NCBI GenBank assembly: GCA_949358305.1
Contig: CASHSZ010000117.1
Coordinates: 1-64,000, forward strand
Reading direction: 5' to 3'
Source of the DNA: Strigamia acuminata
Lineage: Eukaryota > Arthropoda > Chilopoda > Geophilomorpha > Linotaeniidae
DNA length: 64,000 nt
Part shown: positions 18,535 to 32,754 of the stretch, one piece after another
Position numbering within the stretch: position 1 is the stretch's first letter
Layout of the letters: each line of letters begins with the position of its first letter
Translations under genes and position numbers: made by a program
Notes under the pieces: generated by a model
Told to the model about the DNA's origin: nothing
Seen by the model: only the letters and a program-made list of their open reading frames with translations
The model's database searches: none

Positions 18535-21500
18535 TTGCTAATGCTACGGTCGACGGCGATTCGCATGCGCTATCCGCTGCATCAAACCCCAAATACCGAT
18601 AAAAAATCGCAGAAAACACTAATCCCGACCCAAAAACCGCCAAAATTACCCTCAACACACGCCAACAACCTTCCACCACTTAAATTACACCGGAAAAAAA
18701 CAATTTCAAACCGAAAAATCAACAAAAAAGGCCAAAAAAATATTGCAAACAAAGAGAAAAGATCAATTATCGAGGCAAATCCCCACCACAAAACAACGCA
18801 TCGCCGGTATACACTTAAGCGTACAGTGCACAACACTACTGTTTATTTTCAATGATCCAATAAATAAAATTTGAAACAAAGTTGAGTGGAATTGTACGTT
18901 TCTTGTATATTAAAGTTTTTATTTTGTTTGTTTACACTTAATTTTTTTTTTCCATCATAGAATGGCGACTCGATACTTTTGTAGCTCGAATTCACTTCGT
19001 AAACGTGGTCGGTGTTCATCACGCGTCAATGCGCTCGTGCAATAGTATAGGCGCGCATACGATTTGATGCGCGCAAAACTTGCAAAACTTGCACGGAATT
19101 TGGGCAATTTTTGACAAATTTCAGCAGATTTTTGCCTGTATTTGACAAATTTCAGAAGATTTTTGCCTATATTTGACAAATTTCAGAAGATTTCCTCAAT
19201 CCTCAAACATTTGCTGAAATTTCTCATAAAATTTCAAAAATTAATTGAAATTTGTCTGAAATTTGTCTGGAATTTGTCAAATATTGTCAAAAATCCGTGG
19301 AAATTTGTCAAATACTGGCAAAAATCCATGTAAATTTGTCAAAAATTGCCATAATTCGGTGCAAATTGTGTTAGATATTGGAAAAATTTATTTTAACGCT
19401 TCCAACGCGCCAGTAAATCGCGCGTGCACACGCATGGATTTTTCGTCATAGTTGGATGCGCGCAAACCTCACGTAACTTGCGCCAAAATTTGGCAATTTT
19501 TGACAAATTTCAGCAGATTTTTGCCAGTATTTGACAAATTTCCACTGATTTTTGACAATATTTGACCCAACAACTGCGCCACGTTCCAGGCGCCGGTTTA
19601 GGCATTTTAGACCCGTTTTAGACCGTTTTAGATGGCGAAAACGTTCTCTCCATCATTTTCTACCCCTGGGTGAGGTTTTCAGCGTTCATGATTGATGAAA
19701 AAGCTGTTTTCTAACTAGCTGTCCCATTGCTAGTTTTGGCGTCAGGTTTTAGCAACCTTCCGATCCGACTCTGTCGTCTGCACGACCTCCAAGACCGTTT
19801 TAGGGTTAATTTGAGTCAAATAATTCATTCTGGGGGTTGTTTTGGGTTTTTTACAAGTGTGTTTTTGTAGTTTTTATTGGTTTCAAACATTGTCAATTCT
19901 TTATACAAGTGTAACTTTCATTTCTCTGTATTTTGAGAACTTTGCATTGCAGCAAAGTTCATTTCTTGCCCCTTAATTATTGTGTAATTGTTGGTTTTCA
20001 AGCCCGTTTTTTAACAATAACTTTATTTGAAGTGCCTATTGTTTCAGGCACGTGCCTTTTATTGTTGAGCAATTTCTTGGGCAGTTGCGCTCCTGTTGCT
20101 AGCATTGCCGCGCGTTCTCCGCGCGCGTACTCGCGTTTCGCATCACACACATTCGGATTCGATGGCATATCGCGGCGGCACATTGTGTGGCATAGCGCGG
20201 CACGTTGCAATTGCTAATGCTACGGTCGACGGCGATTCGCATGCGCTATCCGCTGCATCAAACCCCAAATACCGATAAAAAATCGCAGAAAACACTAATC
20301 CCGACCCAAAAACCGCCAAAATTACCCTCAACACACGCCAACAACCTTCCACCACTTAAATTACACCGGAAAAAAACAATTTCAAACCGAAAAATCAACA
20401 AAAAAGGCCAAAAAAATATTGCAAACAAAGAGAAAAGATCAATTATCGAGGCAAATCCCCACCACAAAACAACGCATCGCCGGTATACACTTAAGCGTAC
20501 AGTGCACAACACTACTGTTTATTTTCAATGATCCAATAAATAAAATTTGAAACAAAGTTGAGTGGAATTGTACGTTTCTTGTATATTAAAGTTTTTATTT
20601 TGTTTGTTTACACTTAATTTTTTTTTTCCATCATAGAATGGCGACTCGATACTTTTGTAGCTCGAATTCACTTCGTAAACGTGGTCGGTGTTCATCACGC
20701 GTCAATGCGCTCGTGCAATAGTATAGGCGCGCATACGATTTGATGCGCGCAAAACTTGCAAAACTTGCACGGAATTTGGGCAATTTTTGACAAATTTCAG
20801 CAGATTTTTGCCTGTATTTGACAAATTTCAGAAGATTTTTGCCTATATTTGACAAATTTCAGAAGATTTCCTCAATCCTCAAACATTTGCTGAAATTTCT
20901 CATAAAATTTCAAAAATTAATTGAAATTTGTCTGAAATTTGTCTGGAATTTGTCAAATATTGTCAAAAATCCGTGGAAATTTGTCAAATACTGGCAAAAA
21001 TCCATGTAAATTTGTCAAAAATTGCCATAATTCGGTGCAAATTGTGTTAGATATTGGAAAAATTTATTTTAACGCTTCCAACGCGCCAGTAAATCGCGCG
21101 TGCACACGCATGGATTTTTCGTCATAGTTGGATGCGCGCAAACCTCACGTAACTTGCGCCAAAATTTGGCAATTTTTGACAAATTTCAGCAGATTTTTGC
21201 CAGTATTTGACAAATTTCCACTGATTTTTGACAATATTTGACCCAACAACTGCGCCACGTTCCAGGTGCCGGTTTAGGCATTTTAGACCCGTTTTAGACC
21301 GTTTTAGATGGCGAAAACGTTCTCTCCATCATTTTCTACCCCTGGGTGAGGTTTTCAGCGTTCATGATTGATGAAAAAGCTGTTTTCTAACTAGCTGTCC
21401 CATTGCTAGTTTTGGCGTCAGGTTTTAGCAACCTTCCGATCCGACTCTGTCGTCTGCACGACCTCCAAGACCGTTTTAGGGTTAATTTGAGTCAAATAAT

Positions 21501-24500
21501 TCATTCTGGGGGTTGTTTTGGGTTTTTTACAAGTGTGTTTTTGTAGTTTTTATTGGTTTCAAACATTGTCAATTCTTTATACAAGTGTAACTTTCATTTC
21601 TCTGTATTTTGAGAACTTTGCATTGCAGCAAAGTTCATTTCTTGCCCCTTAATTATTGTGTAATTGTTGGTTTTCAAGCCCGTTTTTTAACAATAACTTT
21701 ATTTGAAGTGCCTATTGTTTCAGGCACGTGCCTTTTATTGTTGAGCAATTTCTTGGGCAGTTGCGCTCCTGTTGCTAGCATTGCCGCGCGTTCTCCGCGC
21801 GCGTACTCGCGTTTCGCATCACACACATTCGGATTCGATGGCATATCGCGGCGGCACATTGTGTGGCATAGCGCGGCACGTTGCAATTGCTAATGCTACG
21901 GTCGACGGCGATTCGCATGCGCTATCCGCTGCATCAAACCCCAAATACCGATAAAAAATCGCAGAAAACACTAATCCCGACCCAAAAACCGCCAAAATTA
22001 CCCTCAACACACGCCAACAACCTTCCACCACTTAAATTACACCGGAAAAAAACAATTTCAAACCGAAAAATCAACAAAAAAGGCCAAAAAAATATTGCAA
22101 ACAAAGAGAAAAGATCAATTATCGAGGCAAATCCCCACCACAAAACAACGCATCGCCGGTATACACTTAAGCGTACAGTGCACAACACTACTGTTTATTT
22201 TCAATGATCCAATAAATAAAATTTGAAACAAAGTTGAGTGGAATTGTACGTTTCTTGTATATTAAAGTTTTTATTTTGTTTGTTTACACTTAATTTTTTT
22301 TTTCCATCATAGAATGGCGACTCGATACTTTTGTAGCTCGAATTCACTTCGTAAACGTGGTCGGTGTTCATCACGCGTCAATGCGCTCGTGCAATAGTAT
22401 AGGCGCGCATACGATTTGATGCGCGCAAAACTTGCAAAACTTGCACGGAATTTGGGCAATTTTTGACAAATTTCAGCAGATTTTTGCCTGTATTTGACAA
22501 ATTTCAGAAGATTTTTGCCTATATTTGACAAATTTCAGAAGATTTCCTCAATCCTCAAACATTTGCTGAAATTTCTCATAAAATTTCAAAAATTAATTGA
22601 AATTTGTCTGAAATTTGTCTGGAATTTGTCAAATATTGTCAAAAATCCGTGGAAATTTGTCAAATACTGGCAAAAATCCATGTAAATTTGTCAAAAATTG
22701 CCATAATTCGGTGCAAATTGTGTTAGATATTGGAAAAATTTATTTTAACGCTTCCAACGCGCCAGTAAATCGCGCGTGCACACGCATGGATTTTTCGTCA
22801 TAGTTGGATGCGCGCAAACCTCACGTAACTTGCGCCAAAATTTGGCAATTTTTGACAAATTTCAGCAGATTTTTGCCAGTATTTGACAAATTTCCACTGA
22901 TTTTTGACAATATTTGACCCAACAACTGCGCCACGTTCCAGGCGCCGGTTTAGGCATTTTAGACCCGTTTTAGACCGTTTTAGATGGCGAAAACGTTCTC
23001 TCCATCATTTTCTACCCCTGGGTGAGGTTTTCAGCGTTCATGATTGATGAAAAAGCTGTTTTCTAACTAGCTGTCCCATTGCTAGTTTTGGCGTCAGGTT
23101 TTAGCAACCTTCCGATCCGACTCTGTCGTCTGCACGACCTCCAAGACCGTTTTAGGGTTAATTTGAGTCAAATAATTCATTCTGGGGGTTGTTTTGGGTT
23201 TTTTACAAGTGTGTTTTTGTAGTTTTTATTGGTTTCAAACATTGTCAATTCTTTATACAAGTGTAACTTTCATTTCTCTGTATTTTGAGAACTTTGCATT
23301 GCAGCAAAGTTCATTTCTTGCCCCTTAATTATTGTGTAATTGTTGGTTTTCAAGCCCGTTTTTTAACAATAACTTTATTTGAAGTGCCTATTGTTTCAGG
23401 CACGTGCCTTTTATTGTTGAGCAATTTCTTGGGCAGTTGCGCTCCTGTTGCTAGCATTGCCGCGCGTTCTCCGCGCGCGTACTCGCGTTTCGCATCACAC
23501 ACATTCGGATTCGATGGCATATCGCGGCGGCACATTGTGTGGCATAGCGCGGCACGTTGCAATTGCTAATGCTACGGTCGACGGCGATTCGCATGCGCTA
23601 TCCGCTGCATCAAACCCCAAATACCGATAAAAAATCGCAGAAAACACTAATCCCGACCCAAAAACCGCCAAAATTACCCTCAACACACGCCAACAACCTT
23701 CCACCACTTAAATTACACCGGAAAAAAACAATTTCAAACCGAAAAATCAACAAAAAAGGCCAAAAAAATATTGCAAACAAAGAGAAAAGATCAATTATCG
23801 AGGCAAATCCCCACCACAAAACAACGCATCGCCGGTATACACTTAAGCGTACAGTGCACAACACTACTGTTTATTTTCAATGATCCAATAAATAAAATTT
23901 GAAACAAAGTTGAGTGGAATTGTACGTTTCTTGTATATTAAAGTTTTTATTTTGTTTGTTTACACTTAATTTTTTTTTTCCATCATAGAATGGCGACTCG
24001 ATACTTTTGTAGCTCGAATTCACTTCGTAAACGTGGTCGGTGTTCATCACGCGTCAATGCGCTCGTGCAATAGTATAGGCGCGCATACGATTTGATGCGC
24101 GCAAAACTTGCAAAACTTGCACGGAATTTGGGCAATTTTTGACAAATTTCAGCAGATTTTTGCCTGTATTTGACAAATTTCAGAAGATTTTTGCCTATAT
24201 TTGACAAATTTCAGAAGATTTCCTCAATCCTCAAACATTTGCTGAAATTTCTCATAAAATTTCAAAAATTAATTGAAATTTGTCTGAAATTTGTCTGGAA
24301 TTTGTCAAATATTGTCAAAAATCCGTGGAAATTTGTCAAATACTGGCAAAAATCCATGTAAATTTGTCAAAAATTGCCATAATTCGGTGCAAATTGTGTT
24401 AGATATTGGAAAAATTTATTTTAACGCTTCCAACGCGCCAGTAAATCGCGCGTGCACACGCATGGATTTTTCGTCATAGTTGGATGCGCGCAAACCTCAC

Positions 24501-27500
24501 GTAACTTGCGCCAAAATTTGGCAATTTTTGACAAATTTCAGCAGATTTTTGCCAGTATTTGACAAATTTCCACTGATTTTTGACAATATTTGACCCAACA
24601 ACTGCGCCACGTTCCAGGCGCCGGTTTAGGCATTTTAGACCCGTTTTAGACCGTTTTAGATGGCGAAAACGTTCTCTCCATCATTTTCTACCCCTGGGTG
24701 AGGTTTTCAGCGTTCATGATTGATGAAAAAGCTGTTTTCTAACTAGCTGTCCCATTGCTAGTTTTGGCGTCAGGTTTTAGCAACCTTCCGATCCGACTCT
24801 GTCGTCTGCACGACCTCCAAGACCGTTTTAGGGTTAATTTGAGTCAAATAATTCATTCTGGGGGTTGTTTTGGGTTTTTTACAAGTGTGTTTTTGTAGTT
24901 TTTATTGGTTTCAAACATTGTCAATTCTTTATACAAGTGTAACTTTCATTTCTCTGTATTTTGAGAACTTTGCATTGCAGCAAAGTTCATTTCTTGCCCC
25001 TTAATTATTGTGTAATTGTTGGTTTTCAGGCCCATTTTTTAACAATAACTTTATTTGAAGTGCCTATTGTTTCAGGCACGTGCCTTTTATTGTTGAGCAA
25101 TTTCTTGGGCAGTTGCGCTCCTGTTGCTAGCATTGCCGCGCGTTCTCCGCGCGCGTACTCGCGTTTCGCATCACACACATTCGGATTCGATGGCATATCG
25201 CGGCGGCACATTGTGTGGCATAGCGCGGCACGTTGCAATTGCTAATGCTACGGTCGACGGCGTTTCGCATGCGCTATCCGCTGCATCAAACCCCAAATAC
25301 CGATAAAAAATCGCAGAAAACACTAATCCCGACCCAAAAACCGCCAAAATTACCCTCAACACACGCCAACAACCTTCCACCACTTAAATTACACCGGAAA
25401 AAAACAATTTCAAACCGAAAAATCAACAAAAAAGGCCAAAAAAATATTGCAAACAAAGAGAAAAGATCAATTATCGAGGCAAATCCCCACCACAAAACAA
25501 CGCATCGCCGGTATACACTTAAGCGTACAGTGCACAACACTACTGTTTATTTTCAATGATCCAATAAATAAAATTTGAAACAAAGTTGAGTGGAATTGTA
25601 CGTTTCTTGTATATTAAAGTTTTTATTTTGTTTGTTTACACTTAATTTTTTTTTTCCATCATAGAATGGCGACTCGATACTTTTGTAGCTCGAATTCACT
25701 TCGTAAACGTGGTCGGTGTTCATCACGCGTCAATGCGCTCGTGCAATAGTATAGGCGCGCATACGATTTGATGCGCGCAAAACTTGCAAAACTTGCACGG
25801 AATTTGGGCAATTTTTGACAAATTTCAGCAGATTTTTGCCTGTATTTGACAAATTTCAGAAGATTTTTGCCTATATTTGACAAATTTCAGAAGATTTCCT
25901 CAATCCTCAAACATTTGCTGAAATTTCTCATAAAATTTCAAAAATTAATTGAAATTTGTCTGAAATTTGTCTGGAATTTGTCAAATATTGTCAAAAATCC
26001 GTGGAAATTTGTCAAATACTGGCAAAAATCCATGTAAATTTGTCAAAAATTGCCATAATTCGGTGCAAATTGTGTTAGATATTGGAAAAATTTATTTTAA
26101 CGCTTCCAACGCGCCAGTAAATCGCGCGTGCACACGCATGGATTTTTCGTCATAGTTGGATGCGCGCAAACCTCACGTAACTTGCGCCAAAATTTGGCAA
26201 TTTTTGACAAATTTCAGCAGATTTTTGCCAGTATTTGACAAATTTCCACTGATTTTTGACAATATTTGACCCAACAACTGCGCCACGTTCCAGGCGCCGG
26301 TTTAGGCATTTTAGACCCGTTTTAGACCGTTTTAGATGGCGAAAACGTTCTCTCCATCATTTTCTACCCCTGGGTGAGGTTTTCAGCGTTCATGATTGAT
26401 GAAAAAGCTGTTTTCTAACTAGCTGTCCCATTGCTAGTTTTGGCGTCAGGTTTTAGCAACCTTCCGATCCGACTCTGTCGTCTGCACGACCTCCAAGACC
26501 GTTTTAGGGTTAATTTGAGTCAAATAATTCATTCTGGGGGTTGTTTTGGGTTTTTTACAAGTGTGTTTTTGTAGTTTTTATTGGTTTCAAACATTGTCAA
26601 TTCTTTATACAAGTGTAACTTTCATTTCTCTGTATTTTGAGAACTTTGCATTGCAGCAAAGTTCATTTCTTGCCCCTTAATTATTGTGTAATTGTTGGTT
26701 TTCAGGCCCATTTTTTAACAATAACTTTATTTGAAGTGCCTATTGTTTCAGGCACGTGCCTTTTATTGTTGAGCAATTTCTTGGGCAGTTGCGCTCCTGT
26801 TGCTAGCATTGCCGCGCGTTCTCCGCGCGCGTACTCGCGTTTCGCATCACACACATTCGGATTCGATGGCATATCGCGGCGGCACATTGTGTGGCATAGC
26901 GCGGCACGTTGCAATTGCTAATGCTACGGTCGACGGCGTTTCGCATGCGCTATCCGCTGCATCAAACCCCAAATACCGATAAAAAATCGCAGAAAACACT
27001 AATCCCGACCCAAAAACCGCCAAAATTACCCTCAACACACGCCAACAACCTTCCACCACTTAAATTACACCGGAAAAAAACAATTTCAAACCGAAAAATC
27101 AACAAAAAAGGCCAAAAAAATATTGCAAACAAAGAGAAAAGATCAATTATCGAGGCAAATCCCCACCACAAAACAACGCATCGCCGGTATACACTTAAGC
27201 GTACAGTGCACAACACTACTGTTTATTTTCAATGATCCAATAAATAAAATTTGAAACAAAGTTGAGTGGAATTGTACGTTTCTTGTATATTAAAGTTTTT
27301 ATTTTGTTTGTTTACACTTAATTTTTTTTTTCCATCATAGAATGGCGACTCGATACTTTTGTAGCTCGAATTCACTTCGTAAACGTGGTCGGTGTTCATC
27401 ACGCGTCAATGCGCTCGTGCAATAGTATAGGCGCGCATACGATTTGATGCGCGCAAAACTTGCAAAACTTGCACGGAATTTGGGCAATTTTTGACAAATT

Positions 27501-30500
27501 TCAGCAGATTTTTGCCTGTATTTGACAAATTTCAGAAGATTTTTGCCTATATTTGACAAATTTCAGAAGATTTCCTCAATCCTCAAACATTTGCTGAAAT
27601 TTCTCATAAAATTTCAAAAATTAATTGAAATTTGTCTGAAATTTGTCTGGAATTTGTCAAATATTGTCAAAAATCCGTGGAAATTTGTCAAATACTGGCA
27701 AAAATCCATGTAAATTTGTCAAAAATTGCCATAATTCGGTGCAAATTGTGTTAGATATTGGAAAAATTTATTTTAACGCTTCCAACGCGCCAGTAAATCG
27801 CGCGTGCACACGCATGGATTTTTCGTCATAGTTGGATGCGCGCAAACCTCACGTAACTTGCGCCAAAATTTGGCAATTTTTGACAAATTTCAGCAGATTT
27901 TTGCCAGTATTTGACAAATTTCCACTGATTTTTGACAATATTTGACCCAACAACTGCGCCACGTTCCAGGCGCCGGTTTAGGCATTTTAGACCCGTTTTA
28001 GACCGTTTTAGATGGCGAAAACGTTCTCTCCATCATTTTCTACCCCTGGGTGAGGTTTTCAGCGTTCATGATTGATGAAAAAGCTGTTTTCTAACTAGCT
28101 GTCCCATTGCTAGTTTTGGCGTCAGGTTTTAGCAACCTTCCGATCCGACTCTGTCGTCTGCACGACCTCCAAGACCGTTTTAGGGTTAATTTGAGTCAAA
28201 TAATTCATTCTGGGGGTTGTTTTGGGTTTTTTACAAGTGTGTTTTTGTAGTTTTTATTGGTTTCAAACATTGTCAATTCTTTATACAAGTGTAACTTTCA
28301 TTTCTCTGTATTTTGAGAACTTTGCATTGCAGCAAAGTTCATTTCTTGCCCCTTAATTATTGTGTAATTGTTGGTTTTCAGGCCCATTTTTTAACAATAA
28401 CTTTATTTGAAGTGCCTATTGTTTCAGGCACGTGCCTTTTATTGTTGAGCAATTTCTTGGGCAGTTGCGCTCCTGTTGCTAGCATTGCCGCGCGTTCTCC
28501 GCGCGCGTACTCGCGTTTCGCATCACACACATTCGGATTCGATGGCATATCGCGGCGGCACATTGTGTGGCATAGCGCGGCACGTTGCAATTGCTAATGC
28601 TACGGTCGACGGCGTTTCGCATGCGCTATCCGCTGCATCAAACCCCAAATACCGATAAAAAATCGCAGAAAACACTAATCCCGACCCAAAAACCGCCAAA
28701 ATTACCCTCAACACACGCCAACAACCTTCCACCACTTAAATTACACCGGAAAAAAACAATTTCAAACCGAAAAATCAACAAAAAAGGCCAAAAAAATATT
28801 GCAAACAAAGAGAAAAGATCAATTATCGAGGCAAATCCCCACCACAAAACAACGCATCGCCGGTATACACTTAAGCGTACAGTGCACAACACTACTGTTT
28901 ATTTTCAATGATCCAATAAATAAAATTTGAAACAAAGTTGAGTGGAATTGTACGTTTCTTGTATATTAAAGTTTTTATTTTGTTTGTTTACACTTAATTT
29001 TTTTTTTCCATCATAGAATGGCGACTCGATACTTTTGTAGCTCGAATTCACTTCGTAAACGTGGTCGGTGTTCATCACGCGTCAATGCGCTCGTGCAATA
29101 GTATAGGCGCGCATACGATTTGATGCGCGCAAAACTTGCAAAACTTGCACGGAATTTGGGCAATTTTTGACAAATTTCAGCAGATTTTTGCCTGTATTTG
29201 ACAAATTTCAGAAGATTTTTGCCTATATTTGACAAATTTCAGAAGATTTCCTCAATCCTCAAACATTTGCTGAAATTTCTCATAAAATTTCAAAAATTAA
29301 TTGAAATTTGTCTGAAATTTGTCTGGAATTTGTCAAATATTGTCAAAAATCCGTGGAAATTTGTCAAATACTGGCAAAAATCCATGTAAATTTGTCAAAA
29401 ATTGCCATAATTCGGTGCAAATTGTGTTAGATATTGGAAAAATTTATTTTAACGCTTCCAACGCGCCAGTAAATCGCGCGTGCACACGCATGGATTTTTC
29501 GTCATAGTTGGATGCGCGCAAACCTCACGTAACTTGCGCCAAAATTTGGCAATTTTTGACAAATTTCAGCAGATTTTTGCCAGTATTTGACAAATTTCCA
29601 CTGATTTTTGACAATATTTGACCCAACAACTGCGCCACGTTCCAGGTGCCGGTTTAGGCATTTTAGACCCGTTTTAGACCGTTTTAGATGGCGAAAACGT
29701 TCTCTCCATCATTTTCTACCCCTGGGTGAGGTTTTCAGCGTTCATGATTGATGAAAAAGCTGTTTTCTAACTAGCTGTCCCATTGCTAGTTTTGGCGTCA
29801 GGTTTTAGCAACCTTCCGATCCGACTCTGTCGTCTGCACGACCTCCAAGACCGTTTTAGGGTTAATTTGAGTCAAATAATTCATTCTGGGGGTTGTTTTG
29901 GGTTTTTTACAAGTGTGTTTTTGTAGTTTTTATTGGTTTCAAACATTGTCAATTCTTTATACAAGTGTAACTTTCATTTCTCTGTATTTTGAGAACTTTG
30001 CATTGCAGCAAAGTTCATTTCTTGCCCCTTAATTATTGTGTAATTGTTGGTTTTCAAGCCCGTTTTTTAACAATAACTTTATTTGAAGTGCCTATTGTTT
30101 CAGGCACGTGCTTCCACGTGCCTTTTATTGTTGAGCAATTTCTTGGGCAGTTGCGCTCCTGTTGCTAGCATTGCCGCGCGTTCTCCGCGCGCGTACTCGC
30201 GTTTCGCATCACACACATTCGGATTCGATGGCCTATCGCGGCGGCACATTGTGTGGCATAGCGCGGCAGGTTGCAATTGCTAATGCTACGGTCGACGGCG
30301 ATTCGCATGCGCTATCCGCTGCATCAAACCCCAAATACCGATCAAAAATCGCAGAAAACACTAATCCCGACCCAAAAACCGCCAAAATTACCCTCAACAC
30401 ACGCCAACAACCTTCCACCACTTAAATTACACCGGAAAAAAACAATTTCAAACCGAAAAATCAACAAAAAAGGCCAAAAAAATATTGCAAACAAAGAGAA

Positions 30501-31964
30501 AAGATCAATTATCGAGGCAAATCCCCACCACAAAACAACGCATCGCCGGTATACACTTAAGCGTACAGTGCACAACACTACTGTTTATTTTCAATGATCC
30601 AATAAATAAAATTTGAAACAAAGTTGAGTGGAATTGTACGTTTCTTGTATATTAAAGTTTTTATTTTGTTTGTTTACACTTAATTTTTTTTTTCCATCAT
30701 AGAATGGCGACTCGATACTTTTGTAGCTCGAATTCACTTCGTAAACGTGGTCGGTGTTCATCACGCGTCAATGCGCTCGTGCAATAGTATAGGCGCGCAT
30801 ACGATTTGATGCGCGCAAAACTTGCAAAACTTGCACGGAATTTGGGCAATTTTTGACAAATTTCAGCAGATTTTTGCCTGTATTTGACAAATTTCAGAAG
30901 ATTTTTGCCTATATTTGACAAATTTCAGAAGATTTCCTCAATCCTCAAACATTTGCTGAAATTTCTCATAAAATTTCTAAAATTAATTGAAATTTGTCTG
31001 AAATTTGTCTGGAATTTGTCAAATATTGTCAAAAATCCGTGGAAATTTGTCAAATACTGGCAAAAATCCATGTAAATTTGTCAAAAATTGCCATAATTCG
31101 GTGCAAATTGTGTTAGATATTGGAAAAATTTATTTTAACGCTTCCAACGCGCCAGTAAATCGCGCGTGCACACGCATGGATTTTTTGTCATAGTTGGATG
31201 CGCGCAAACCTCACGTAACTTGCGCCAAAATTTGGCAATTTTTGACAAATTTCAGCAGATTTTTGCCAGTATTTGACAAATTTCCACTGATTTTTGACAA
31301 TATTTGACCCAACAACTGCGCCACGTTCCAGGCGCCGGTTTAGGCATTTTAGACCCGTTTTAGACCGTTTTAGATGGCGAAAACGTTCTCTCCATCATTT
31401 TCTACCCCTGGGTGAGGTTTTCAGCGTTCATAATTGATGAAAAAGCTGTTTTCTAACTAGCTGTCCCATTGCTAGTTTTGGCGTCAGGTTTTAGCAACCT
31501 TCCGATCCGACTCTGTCGTCTGCACGACCTCCAAGACTGTTTTAGGGTTAATTTGAGTCAAATAATTCATTCTGGGTGTTGTTTTGGGTTTTTTACAAGT
31601 GTGTTTTTGTAGTTTTTATTGGTTTCAAACATTGTCAATTCTTTATACAAGTGTAACTTTCATTTCTCTGTATTTTGAGAACTTTGCATTGCAGCAAAGT
31701 TCATTTCTTGCCCCTTAATTATTGTGTAATTGTTGGTTTTCAAGCCCGTTTTTTAACAATAACTTTATTTGAAGTGCCTATTGTTTCAGGCACGTGCTTC
31801 CACGTGCCTTTTATTGTTGAGCAATTTCTTGGGCAGTTGCGCTCCTGTTGCTAGCATTGCCGCGCGTTCTCCGCGCGCGTACTCGCGCGTTTCGCATCAC
31901 ACACATTCGGGTTCAATGGCCTATCGCGGCGGCACATTGTGTGGCATAGCGCGGCACGTTGCAA
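18535..31964 (+). repeat. Tandem array of eight 1676-1688 bp units (element A)
   Basis: Unit starts (TTGCTAATGCTACGG edge): 18535, 20211, 21887, 23563, 25239, 26915, 28591, 30277. Six units are 1676 bp. The last two carry a 10-bp insert in the GGCACGTG palindrome (GGCACGTGCTTCCACGTGCC), and the last also has an extra CG in ACTCGCGCG. Units are nearly identical. Visible markers per unit, in order (GGCGATT or GGCGTTT; CAGGCGCC or CAGGTGCC; CAAGCCCG or CAGGCCCA), give D-C-R, D-T-R, D-C-R, D-C-H, V-C-H, V-C-H, V-T-R, D-C-R. Within each unit, clusters of 31-bp repeats (TTTGACAAATTTCAG words) recur three times. Open frames of 60-108 codons repeat in every unit on both strands, with no domain and low-complexity composition; I treat them as non-coding. 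Confidence 0.95.
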
Positions 31965-32045
31965 TTACGTGACGTGGCACGTTGCTGTTACGTGACGCGA
32001 TAGCCAGTATTTAAGCAGGGGATTCCATCATCGTTTACACAAATG
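31965..32045 (+). promoter_or_regulatory. Promoter-like module at inner edge of the array, facing the hairpin core (A)
   Basis: TTACGTGACG occurs at 31965-31974 and 31988-31997, within a 23-bp direct repeat starting GGCACGTTGC. It is followed by TATTTAAG at 32008-32015. About 28 bp further is an ATG (32043), which opens a frame through the 56-bp satellite. CRE-like boxes, a TATA-like box and then a start are suggestive of a Pol II core promoter. The module is present in both arms of A and B and in L, always pointing at the core. Evidence is motifs and spacing only. Confidence 0.35.
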
Positions 32046-32083
32046 CGCATTGCAACGTGGAGGCGCATTCGAGTCCTTTTCCC

Positions 32084-32754
32084 AAGCGTTGAAAAAGGAC
32101 AAAACTCGTATTCGATTCGAAAGCGAATCGAATACGATTTTTGTCCTTTTTCAACGCAAAATTGTATTCGATTCGCTTTCGAATCGAATACGAGTTTTGC
32201 CCTTCTTCAACGCGAAATCGTATTCGACTCGCTTTCGAGTCGAATGCGAATTTTTCCCTTCTTCAACGCGAAATCGTATTCGACTCGTTTTCGAGTCGAG
32301 TACGAGTTTTGCCCTTCTTCAACGCGAAATCGTATTCGACTCGTTTTCGAGTCGAATACGAGTTTTGCCCTTCTTCAACGCGAAATCGTATTCGACTCGT
32401 TTTCGAGTCGAGTACGAGTTTTGCCCTTCTTCAACGCGAAATCGTATTCGACTCGTTTTCGAGTCGAGTACGAGTTTTGCCCTTCTTCAACGCGAAATCG
32501 TATTCGACTCGTTTTCGAGTCGAATACGAGTTTTGCCCTTCTTCAACGCGAAATCGTATTCGACTCGTTTTCGAGTCGAGTACGAGTTTTGCCCTTCTTC
32601 AACGCGAAATCGTATTCGACTCGTTTTCGAGTCGAATACGAGTTTTGCCCTTCTTCAACGCGAAATCGTATTCGACTCGTTTTCGAGTCGAGTACGAGTT
32701 TTGCCCTTCTTCAACGCGAAATCGTATTCGACTCGTTTTCGAGTCGAATACGAG
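32084..32754 (+). repeat. 56-bp hairpin satellite, forward arm (A), about eleven units
   Basis: Units start with CGCGAAATCG at 32211, 32267, 32323 and so on every 56 bp to 32715. Degenerate outer units lie at 32155 and before. Each unit holds GTATTCGACTCG-TTTT-CGAGTCGA(A/G)TAC, a 12-bp perfect or near-perfect stem. Units alternate irregularly between GAATACGAG and GAGTACGAG endings. Because 56 is not a multiple of 3 and the unit has no stop in any forward frame, all three frames stay open and encode the same 56-residue repeat. That explains frames of 205-325 codons without implying a gene. Confidence 0.92.

Noticed and set aside
18079-18855. 258-codon frame with ATG in the subterminal region of A (and 40664-41440 in B)
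   Set aside because: It crosses from the subterminal region into a satellite unit, is low-complexity, and the homologous part of L is broken. Presence in both A and B only reflects their duplication.
18535-31964. Repeated 60-108 codon frames on both strands of every 1.68-kb unit
   Set aside because: Same frames repeated with the satellite, overlapping on both strands, Lys/Asn/Phe-rich low complexity, no recognisable domain.
32155-32754. CRISPR-like array (regular 56-bp repeats)
   Set aside because: Repeats are contiguous with no variable spacers, no cas genes, and the context is eukaryotic.
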